From positions 124,001 through 188,000 of the forward strand of contig NZ_JAUSRE010000004.1 in assembly GCF_030811655.1 (NCBI RefSeq): DNA of 64,000 nucleotides. The letters run 5' to 3'. Under the pieces are notes generated by a model, which saw only the letters and a program-made list of their open reading frames with translations, had not been told where the DNA came from and ran no database searches. Source of the stretch: Pseudarthrobacter enclensis. GTDB taxonomy: Bacteria; Actinomycetota; Actinomycetes; Actinomycetales; Micrococcaceae. The position numbers and the translations under genes are program-made. Numbering within the stretch: position 1 is the stretch's first letter; each line of letters starts with the position of its first letter. This document shows positions 58,168-64,000 of the stretch, one piece after another.

Positions 58168-58685
58168 TCCTTCTCCCCGGCCGTGGGAAGGACCCTTCCG
58201 GTGGCCAGTCTGTTCAGTCGAAGCGGGACAAAGACCAGCAAGACCACCATGACGCCCAGGAGCGCTCCTCCCGCCACGACCCCGGCGGACCGTCCGGCAG
58301 CGACGTCGAACACCAGGGCAGCGGTTCCGGCGCTGAGCAGGGCGATGCCGCCAAGGGCAATTTTGGTGATGGTGTCGGCGCTGGAAACCAGCATTTCCTT
58401 GAGCCGCTTGCGGAAGAGCCGGCGGTGCACGCTGACCGGGAGGAGGATGAAGGCGGTGGTTAACGCGGCGATCACTACGTTGGCCAGGTAGAGGCCGACT
58501 TCCCAGTCGTCGAGCTTTTCGAACCGCTGCTGGAATGGCAGCGTCAGCAGGAAGCCTGCCAGGATCTGCACCCCGGTCTGGAGCACGCGCAGCTCCTGCA
58601 GCAGTTCCGCCCAGTTGCGGTCCAGCTGCTCTTCACGGGTCTCATTCCGTCCCGTACGGCCGGTGTAGTCCTCGACTTCGGACAT
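58164..58685 (-). CDS. DUF6328 family membrane protein
   Basis: A 173-residue protein with four predicted membrane helices. The N-terminal polar 35 residues are followed by the family hallmark LLQELRVLQTGVQILAGFLL and LPFQQRF (near residues 28-55), typical of DUF6328. The C-terminus GRVLPTAGEKE is cytoplasmic. ATG 58685 has GGGAGG upstream. The downstream DUF6766-like remnant overlaps its stop by GTGA. Function of the family is unknown; it often lies with other small stress-linked membrane proteins. Confidence 0.83.
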   Translation of the reverse strand: MSEVEDYTGRTGRNETREEQLDRNWAELLQELRVLQTGVQILAGFLLTLPFQQRFEKLDDWEVGLYLANVVIAALTTAFILLPVSVHRRLFRKRLKEMLVSSADTITKIALGGIALLSAGTAALVFDVAAGRSAGVVAGGALLGVMVVLLVFVPLRLNRLATGRVLPTAGEKE

Positions 58686-58780
58686 CGGTCTTCCTCCCTT
58701 TCAGGCCCCGTCCAGGTCTTCTTTCTACTCCTCCCATACCCAGAAACAAGGCCAGCCGTTGCGCCTCCTACAACATTTGA

Positions 58781-58792
58781 TAAGTTTACTGA
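58781..58792. promoter_or_regulatory. TMAG-N4-CTTA palindrome, site 3
   Basis: TAAG-TTTA-CTGA, which on the minus strand reads TCAG-TAAA-CTTA, the same arms as site 1 (TCAG-N4-CTTA). It lies between the divergent DUF6328 and SDR genes in an AT-rich stretch unusual for this DNA. Confidence 0.5.
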
Positions 58793-58910
58793 TTATTACC
58801 CGGAGTGGTGGACGACGTGCTCCACATCGGGATAGCTTCAAAGGGCCGGAGCACGGTGGTGCTCTTCCCAACCGACGGGCTTTTTCCAACCGACACAGGC
58901 AGGGCGGACC

Positions 58911-59810
58911 ATGAGCGACACGGAAAAGCAGAAAGACCAGCCGGGAGATCCGCGCGGCGGCTACCACTCGGGGCCGTTTCCGGAACAGGAACAAAAACAG
59001 CCCGGGCTGACGGCACCGATGGACCCCAAGCCGGACCACGGGGAGCTGAGCTACGAGGGGCACGGCAAGCTCGAGGGCAAGGCCGCGCTGATCACGGGCG
59101 GCGACTCGGGCATCGGCAAAGCCGCGGCGATCGCCTTCGCCAGGGAAGGGGCCGACGTCGCCATCTCCTACCTGCCGGAGGAGGAAGACGACGCGCAGGA
59201 CACGGCGGAATGGATCCGGAAAGCCGGACGCAGGGTGCTCCTGCTTCCCGGCGACGGACGCGAGGAGGAATTCAGCACCCGCATTGTGGACGAGACCGTC
59301 TCCGAATTCGGGCGCCTCGATGTCCTGGTGCTGAACGCCGCGTACCAGAAGAACCGTGAGAGCCTGGAGACGCTTCCCACCGAGGAATTTGACCGGGTCT
59401 TCCGCACCAACCTGTACTCGCTGCTATGGTCGGCCAGGGCGGCCGTACCCCACCTCAAGGCGGGGGCCTCCATCATCACCACCGCCTCCATCCAGGCTTT
59501 CAACCCCTCACCGGGGCTTATCGACTACGCCATGACCAAAGCGGCCCAGGTGGCGTTCACCAAAGTCCTGGCCCAGGAACTCGGACCCAAGGGGATCCGC
59601 GTCAACGCAGTGGCGCCCGGCCCCATTTGGACACCCCTGATTCCCGCCACAGAGTGGCCGGACAAGCTACCGTCCTTCGGGCAGGACACGCCCCTGGAGC
59701 GGGCCGGACAGCCCGCGGAACTCGCCGCAGCGTATGTACTGCTGGCATCCGAGGACGGCTCCTACATCTCCGGCGCCGTCCTGCCGGTCACCGGCGGCAA
59801 GGGACTGTAG
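58911..59810 (+). CDS. SDR of the general-stress type (YhdF/YghA-like)
   Basis: A 299-residue SDR with a 55-residue polar N-terminal extension (PFPEQEQKQPGLTAPMDPKP) typical of stress-inducible SDRs such as YhdF/YghA. The cofactor motif LITGGDSGIGKAAAIAFARE is near 62-81, NAA near 140 (where most SDRs have NAG), the catalytic Ser region ITTASIQAF near 190 and YAMTK near 204. The end GAVLPVTGGKGL is the family C-terminus. It has a purine-rich ribosome site before ATG 58911. The acidic 121-residue gene follows 69 bases downstream. An aldehyde or stress-related substrate is likely but not shown. Confidence 0.87.
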   Translation: MSDTEKQKDQPGDPRGGYHSGPFPEQEQKQPGLTAPMDPKPDHGELSYEGHGKLEGKAALITGGDSGIGKAAAIAFAREGADVAISYLPEEEDDAQDTAEWIRKAGRRVLLLPGDGREEEFSTRIVDETVSEFGRLDVLVLNAAYQKNRESLETLPTEEFDRVFRTNLYSLLWSARAAVPHLKAGASIITTASIQAFNPSPGLIDYAMTKAAQVAFTKVLAQELGPKGIRVNAVAPGPIWTPLIPATEWPDKLPSFGQDTPLERAGQPAELAAAYVLLASEDGSYISGAVLPVTGGKGL

Positions 59811-59879
59811 GCAGGACGGAACGACTATCCGGCACCATCACCAGACCAGCAATATCGGCAACGCACAACAGGAGGAAGC

Positions 59880-60245
59880 ATGACGCAGGAAAACCAGCAG
59901 GCTGAACCCGAGACGGCCCCCGGCGGCTACGGGACCCCCACCGCGGAGCAGGAGGCGGCGGGGACCCATGGCGGGCAGGGCAAGCAGTCCAGCGGCGGCA
60001 CTTCGTCGCCCGGCGCGGACACCAACGAGCCGCAGGCCGGAGCGGGTCAGCAGCCCGTACCGCACGATATGGACCTTCCCTCCAGCGCAGCGGAAATCGA
60101 TGAGTCCAACGACGATTCCCAGGGTTCGGCTCCCGTGTCGTCCGAGTCCGGGCAGGAAGCCACCGGCATTCCGGACGGCAGCGGCAACGATCTTCCCCAG
60201 GAGAAGTCACCCAACGACGACGACGAAAGCTTCGACGCCGGATAA
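59880..60245 (+). CDS. Acidic disordered protein, unknown function (121 aa)
   Basis: A 121-residue protein consisting almost wholly of Gly, Ser, Glu, Asp, Gln, Pro and Ala, with no Cys, Trp or long hydrophobic run. It begins MTQENQQAEPETAPGGYG and ends DDDESFDAG. AGGAGGAAGC directly precedes ATG 59880, a strong ribosome site, so the frame is real although it lacks structure. Such polypeptides follow stress SDRs in several actinobacteria and may act as hydrophilins; that is a guess from composition. It is probably cotranscribed with the SDR. Confidence 0.65.
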   Translation: MTQENQQAEPETAPGGYGTPTAEQEAAGTHGGQGKQSSGGTSSPGADTNEPQAGAGQQPVPHDMDLPSSAAEIDESNDDSQGSAPVSSESGQEATGIPDGSGNDLPQEKSPNDDDESFDAG

Positions 60246-60261
60246 GGCGCCCTGGCCCACG

Positions 60262-60303
60262 GGCCCCCGCTCTGCTGCCCCCGGGCAGCGGACGCGGGGG
60301 GCC
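60262..60303 (+). terminator. Nested hairpin after the stress SDR unit
   Basis: GGCCCCCGC (60262-60270) pairs with 60294-60303 (one bulged G), enclosing a second hairpin GCTGCCC/GGGCAGC (60274-60289). A T-run is absent, so it is a weak terminator candidate. The following 165 bases up to the glycosyltransferase show no gene. Confidence 0.55.
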
Positions 60304-60470
60304 TCTGCTGTAACGGGGCTTCAGCCGGCTGCCTGCGCCGGGGGGAGGGCATACATCCCGCCCGGCTGGGTACGGAAGAGGCGAAACCAATTCGCCGGCA
60401 ACCGGCAGCAGCTGCCACCCCATGCTGCCTGTCGGCGCCGGCGTCGAACCCCGGGAAGGTGGCCTGTGGC

Positions 60471-61343
60471 ATGAGATCTTCGGAGCAGTGGGCGCGCCGG
60501 TTGGACCGGCCGGACAGCGTGGACGTGGACGTCCTGGTTCCCACATGCAACCGGCCGGCCGAACTCGCCGTGACCCTCGCGGGACTGGCCGCGCAGTCCG
60601 GGCCCACGTTCGCCGTCGTCATCAGCGACCAGTCGGCAGGCCAGCCCGCCTGGGAACATCCCGCAGCCGCCGCCATGGTGCGGGTGCTTGAGGCGCAGGG
60701 ACGGCCCGTCACGCTGCTGCGCCACCTCCCGCGCCGCGGCCTGGCCGAACACCGGCAGTTCCTGCTGGAGCAGTCCACCGCGGACCAGTGCCTCTTCCTG
60801 GATGACGACGTCTGGCTGGAGCCCGGTGCCCTGGCCCGGCTGAGCCAGGCGCTCGACCGGCTCCAGTGCGGCTTTGTGGGAATGGCGCCGCAGGGCCTGT
60901 CCTTCCTGGGTGACCCCAGGCCGGAACAGACGGCACCGTTCCGGCCATGGGACGGCCCGGTGACCCCCGAGCGCGTCCGCCCGGGCACCCGGGAATTCGA
61001 ACAGTGGCCTTTGCACAGCGCCGCCAACCTCAGCCACCTGAGCGCCGAACTGTCGCTGCGGCCCGGCGAATGGGTCCCCTACCATGTGGCATGGCTGGGC
61101 GGCTGCGTGCTGTACCGGAGAGAGGCGTTGAACGACGCCGGGGGGTTCCGTTTCTGGGCCAGCCTCCCGGCCGACCATGCCGGCGAGGACGTGGTGGCCC
61201 AATGGCAGGTCATGGAACGGTACGGCGGTGCGGGCATCCTGCCGTCCGGTGCGGTCCACCTGGAATCGCCCACGACGGTGATAGAACGGCGCGTGGAGGC
61301 GCACCACGTCGTCCTCGGCCAGGAGTCGGCCCGTACACCCTAG
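60471..61343 (+). CDS. GT2-family glycosyltransferase
   Basis: A 290-residue cytoplasmic glycosyltransferase of family 2. VDVLVPTCNRPAELAVTL near residues 19-36 starts the GT-A fold, LFLDDDVWLEPGALARL near 107-123 contains the metal-binding DxD (DDD), and LGGCVLYRREALNDAGGF and AGEDVVAQWQVME near 230-250 form the acceptor-side motifs with the catalytic ED pair. No membrane segment. The GTG at 60459 is too close to the GGGAAGG site, and ATG 60471 fits its spacing better. Sugar and acceptor are unknown. The gene ends in a TAG that overlaps the convergent TolB-like gene. Confidence 0.85.
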   Translation: MRSSEQWARRLDRPDSVDVDVLVPTCNRPAELAVTLAGLAAQSGPTFAVVISDQSAGQPAWEHPAAAAMVRVLEAQGRPVTLLRHLPRRGLAEHRQFLLEQSTADQCLFLDDDVWLEPGALARLSQALDRLQCGFVGMAPQGLSFLGDPRPEQTAPFRPWDGPVTPERVRPGTREFEQWPLHSAANLSHLSAELSLRPGEWVPYHVAWLGGCVLYRREALNDAGGFRFWASLPADHAGEDVVAQWQVMERYGGAGILPSGAVHLESPTTVIERRVEAHHVVLGQESARTP

Positions 61344-62206
61344 CGCAGCGGGTACGCAACGAAGGCAAAGCGTTGGGAATCCGGCGACCAGCTGTTGACG
61401 TTGAGGGTGCCTTGGCCGCCGAAGACCGGCCAGGTGTGCAGCGGAGTGGTCCAGTCATTGGTGGAAACGAGGACGACCTCAACCGGCAGGTCCGCGGGGT
61501 GGCCCTGCGTTCCAGCCGTGAAGCGAAGGTAGCTGGCCAGGCGGCCGTCGGGGGAGAGGTGCGGGAACCAGTCCACACTGGCAGTCTCTGCGAGCCGCTC
61601 GAATCCGCTGCCGTCCGTGCGGACGCGCGCCAGCTGCGCGTGGCCGGGCGCCGTGCTGAAGGATTCGGTGTTGAGGTACAGCCAGTCTCCATCCGGCGAG
61701 TACTCGGGGCCGTCGCAGTGCCCGGCCCCCACATCCACGCTGCGGGCCGGACCGCCGGCCGCGGGGATGGTCCGCAGACGCCCCGGCCGCGTGAAGTCCC
61801 CACCCTCGATGTCCACGTACGCCAGGCGCCCACCATCGGGACTGATGCCATGCAGGAAGTGGAAGGACCCGTCGTCGTCCGTGATCCGCGTGGCTGCACC
61901 GCCCGTAAGGGGCGCCCGGTAGATGTGGCCGTCCTCCCCGGATAGGAAGATGGTGCTCCGGTCCGGGGCGAGGACGTGGTCGTTGTTGAGGTGGGGGACG
62001 CCGGTCAGCGGAACCTCCGCGAGGCCGCCATCCGCCAGGCTGAGCCGCCACAGCTTGCCGCCGCCGTTCAGAATCAGTGCGTGCCCGTCAAGGGTCCAGT
62101 TGGGCGCTTCAAAGAGCATATTCCTTGAAGCGTATACAAGATTCCGCTGGCCGTTGGTCGAAGCGATCCACACCTCGCATTGCTGGCCCGGGCGGAGGCT
62201 GCGCAT
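61340..62206 (-). CDS. TolB-like beta-propeller protein (PD40 repeats)
   Basis: A 288-residue protein with repeated blades of the WD40-like PD40 type: FEAPNWTLDGHALIL, NNDHVLAPDRSTIFLSG, LHGISPDGGRLAYVD, GPEYSPDGDWLYLNT, PHLSPDGRLASYL, VNSWSPDSQRFAF. There is no signal peptide. It resembles small TolB-family proteins that are sometimes placed in sugar-acid or oligosaccharide catabolic loci. It lies 10 bases after the TIM-barrel gene stop in the same direction and is probably the last gene of that unit. Specific activity unknown. Confidence 0.82.
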   Translation of the reverse strand: MRSLRPGQQCEVWIASTNGQRNLVYASRNMLFEAPNWTLDGHALILNGGGKLWRLSLADGGLAEVPLTGVPHLNNDHVLAPDRSTIFLSGEDGHIYRAPLTGGAATRITDDDGSFHFLHGISPDGGRLAYVDIEGGDFTRPGRLRTIPAAGGPARSVDVGAGHCDGPEYSPDGDWLYLNTESFSTAPGHAQLARVRTDGSGFERLAETASVDWFPHLSPDGRLASYLRFTAGTQGHPADLPVEVVLVSTNDWTTPLHTWPVFGGQGTLNVNSWSPDSQRFAFVAYPLR

Positions 62207-62216
62207 GGCGGGGAGC

Positions 62217-63218
62217 TCAGTCGTTGCTGCTGAAGGCGGCGTCGAAGCTGGTTTGGGAGGCGGGGAAGTCGTACTTCTTCAGGGCTGCGAGGGCTTCGGG
62301 GGCGCCGTGGAGGCGGTCCATGCCGGCGTCTTCCCATTCGATGCTGATGGGGCCGTTGTAGCCGATCGCGGTGAGGGCGCGGAAGGAAGCTTCCCAAGGG
62401 ACGTCGCCGCGCCCTGCGGAGACGAAGTCCCAGCCGCGGCGGGGGTCACCCCAGGCCAGGTGCGAGCCCAGGACGGTGTTGCGTCCGGTCTGGCGGATCT
62501 TGGTGTCCTTGCAGTCCACGTGATAGATCCGGTCCTTGAAGTCCCAGATGAAGGACACTGGGTCGATGCCCTGCCACATCATGTGGGAGGGGTCCCAGTT
62601 CAGCCCGAATGCTTCGCGGTGCCCGATGGCTTCGAGGGTGCGGACCGTGGTCCAGTAGTCGTAGGCGATTTCGGAGGGGTGGACTTCGTGGGCGAAGCGG
62701 ACGCCTTGTTCGTCGAAGACGTCCAGGATGGGGTTCCAGCGGTCGGCGAAGTCCTGGTAGCCGGCGTCGATGACTTTGTCCGGGACGGGCGGGAACATGG
62801 CGACGTATTGCCAGATGGAGGATCCGGTGAACCCGACGACGGTGTCGACGCCGAGTGCTTTGGCGAGCCGGGCGGTGTGTTTCATTTCCTCGGCGGCGCG
62901 TTGGCGGACGCCTTCGGGGTCGCCGTCGCCCCAGACTTTGGATCCGACGATGGCCTGGTGCCGGAAGTCGATGGGGTCATCGCAGACGGCCTGGCCTTTG
63001 AGGTGGTTGGAGATGGCCCAGACCTTGAGGTTGTATTTGTCCAGGATCTCCAGTTTGGAGTCGACGTAGCCGGGTTCGTCCCAGCGCCAGGCGTCCAGGT
63101 GGTCGCCGGAGACGGCGATTTCCAGGCCGTCGTAGCCCCAGCCGGAGGCCAGGCGTGCGACTTCTTCGAAGGGCAGGTCGGCCCACTGGCCGGTGAACAG
63201 GGTGAACGGGCGGGGCAT
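62217..63218 (-). CDS. TIM-barrel sugar phosphate isomerase/epimerase (AP-endonuclease 2 fold)
   Basis: A 333-residue xylose-isomerase-like TIM barrel. Metal ligands expected in this fold are the Glu of HEVHPSEIA near 184, the Asp/His of NWDPSHMMW near 217 (DPSH), the His of YHVDCKDTKI near 245 and the Glu of SIEWEDAGMDRL near 300. Close relatives act on sugars or inositol derivatives together with Gfo/Idh/MocA dehydrogenases, as here, where the dehydrogenase lies 49 bases upstream on the same strand. GGAG precedes ATG 63218. The substrate is not fixed. Confidence 0.88.
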   Translation of the reverse strand: MPRPFTLFTGQWADLPFEEVARLASGWGYDGLEIAVSGDHLDAWRWDEPGYVDSKLEILDKYNLKVWAISNHLKGQAVCDDPIDFRHQAIVGSKVWGDGDPEGVRQRAAEEMKHTARLAKALGVDTVVGFTGSSIWQYVAMFPPVPDKVIDAGYQDFADRWNPILDVFDEQGVRFAHEVHPSEIAYDYWTTVRTLEAIGHREAFGLNWDPSHMMWQGIDPVSFIWDFKDRIYHVDCKDTKIRQTGRNTVLGSHLAWGDPRRGWDFVSAGRGDVPWEASFRALTAIGYNGPISIEWEDAGMDRLHGAPEALAALKKYDFPASQTSFDAAFSSND

Positions 63219-63267
63219 GCGGGGGCTCCTTGGATTGGTGCTGGCGGCGGCTGGTACTGGCTGGCGT

Positions 63268-64000
63268 TTAGTGGCGGACGATGGTGAGGGTGCTTTTGTT
63301 GGCTGCGGATTCCTCGACGGCGTTCAGGACGTATTGGACGTTCAGTCCCTCTTCGAACGACGGTGTGGGTTGGGTTCCATCGTTGATGGCGGTGAGGAAG
63401 TCGCGGATTTGGTGGGTGAAGGTGTGTTCCCAGCCGATGATGTGGCCCTGCGGCCACCAGGCTGCGAGGTAGGGGTGCTCGGGTTCGTTGACCAGGATAC
63501 GGCGGAAGCCCTGCTCGCGGACGGGAAGGGTGGCGTCGAGGAAGCCGAGTTCGTTGAGGTTTTCCAGGTCGAACAGCAGGCTGCCCTTCTCGCCGTAGAC
63601 CTCGATCTGGAGGCTGTTCTTCCGGCCCGTGGCCACGCGGGAGACCTCGACGGAGGCGATGGCCCCGGAGGTGAGGGACAGGGTGGCCCAGGCGGCGTCG
63701 TCGACCGTGACGTCCTCGGTTCCCTCAGAGCCGGGGCGCTGGGTGACGAACGTGTTGAGCCGGCCGGAGACTTCGGTGACCTGGTCGCCCAGCAGGAACA
63801 GGACCTGGTCGATGGCGTGCGAGGCGATGTCCCCCAGGGCGCCGGACCCGGCGGTTTCTTTCCGCAGCCGCCAGGTCATGGGGGCCTGGGCGTCGGCGAG
63901 CCAGTCCTGCAGGTACGCCGCGCGCACATGCCGCACGGTGCCCAGCCGTCCTTCGGCGATGAGTTCCCGGGCGAGGGCCAGGGCGGGGACGCGGCGGTAG
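63268..64000 (-). CDS. Gfo/Idh/MocA-family oxidoreductase, C-terminal part (5' end beyond window)
   Basis: The frame is open to the right edge of the window, so the N-terminal Rossmann domain and start codon are not seen. The visible 244 residues contain VPALALARELIAEGRLG, the family segment ALGDIASHAIDQVLFLLGD, and YGEKGSLLFDLENLNEL, then a helical C-terminus ending LNAVEESAANKSTLTIVRH. These are typical of the C-terminal substrate domain of NAD-dependent sugar or inositol dehydrogenases. It heads the unit with the TIM-barrel epimerase and the TolB-like protein, a common arrangement for inositol or sugar catabolism. Confidence 0.87.
   Translation of the reverse strand, partial: YRRVPALALARELIAEGRLGTVRHVRAAYLQDWLADAQAPMTWRLRKETAGSGALGDIASHAIDQVLFLLGDQVTEVSGRLNTFVTQRPGSEGTEDVTVDDAAWATLSLTSGAIASVEVSRVATGRKNSLQIEVYGEKGSLLFDLENLNELGFLDATLPVREQGFRRILVNEPEHPYLAAWWPQGHIIGWEHTFTHQIRDFLTAINDGTQPTPSFEEGLNVQYVLNAVEESAANKSTLTIVRH

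Noticed and set aside
1..64000. tRNA, rRNA, CRISPR arrays, phage or insertion elements
   Set aside because: No clover-leaf with CCA-end, no rRNA signature, no regularly spaced repeats, no integrase or transposase seen in any frame.

Overview
The window is chromosomal DNA from a high-GC Gram-positive bacterium, most likely a soil actinobacterium of the Micrococcaceae (Arthrobacter/Pseudarthrobacter type). The reasons are the strong G/C third-position bias, frequent GTG starts, an actinobacterial SOS box (TCGAA-N5-GTTCGA form), families typical of that group (DUF3072, DUF6328, DUF6480, GT87 polyprenol-dependent glycosyltransferases, ANTAR regulators) and many ATGA stop/start overlaps. The genus is an inference from gene content, not from a search. 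I found no rRNA, tRNA, CRISPR array, prophage or insertion sequence. Genes are densely packed and almost all gaps are under 300 bases.

Layout. 1-3.7 kb: end of an unknown gene, two paralogous GT87 membrane glycosyltransferases, two small proteins. 3.7-11.8 kb: single genes (3-hydroxyacid dehydrogenase-like, MHS-family transporter with a clear promoter, MOSC protein, membrane-anchored hydrolase, UvrA-like duplicated ABC ATPase, AraC/VOC pair, small membrane protein). 11.9-18.7 kb: a glycolate/lactate utilisation locus, with a FadR-type GntR regulator convergent to lldP/glcA-type permease, glcD-like oxidase, malate synthase G and a GlcG/HbpS-like protein; it has a readable promoter and operator. 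18.8-20.6 kb: LLM flavin oxidoreductase and a PAS-ANTAR regulator. 20.8-25.7 kb: an IclR-controlled organic-acid cluster (2-hydroxyacid dehydrogenase, FAH-family hydrolase, IclR, MHS transporter, and a decayed 3-hydroxyacid dehydrogenase). 25.7-27.8 kb: homoserine-dehydrogenase-like protein and a RelA/SpoT-domain protein.

27.9-32.6 kb: nucleoside salvage, with LacI repressor, two identical 16-bp operators, nucleoside hydrolase, MFS transporter and ribokinase. 32.7-40.3 kb: an SDR, then an ABC importer (binding lipoprotein, two permeases, ATPase) overlapping a GH63 glucosylglycerate/mannosylglycerate-hydrolase-type enzyme and a ROK regulator; this reads as a compatible-solute glycoside uptake and hydrolysis operon, and a glycerate kinase at 56.8 kb could use the released glycerate. 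40.4-44.3 kb: cyclodeaminase-like protein, esterase, PfkB kinase, orphan sulfonate-type binding protein. 44.6-49.6 kb: 48-residue membrane protein, SOS-controlled umuDC, HAD phosphatase, glycerophosphodiesterase, low-complexity small proteins. 49.6-54.1 kb: histidine kinase with degenerate receiver, GGDEF-EAL protein and EAL protein, a c-di-GMP module. 54.2-64 kb: methyltransferase, small unknown proteins, two SDRs, glycerate kinase, DUF6328 protein next to a decayed DUF6766-like gene, GT2 glycosyltransferase, a TolB-like propeller, a TIM-barrel epimerase and a Gfo/Idh/MocA dehydrogenase cut by the window end.

The most notable non-gene signals are the glc promoter/operator, the LacI operators, an IclR palindrome with related half-sites at neighbouring promoters, a TMAG-N4-CTTA palindrome near three clusters of small stress-like genes, and a related intergenic hairpin repeat downstream of both PfkB kinases. 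No clearly undescribed multi-gene system is evident; the best candidates for novelty are these motifs, the RelA/SpoT protein and the small unknown genes.
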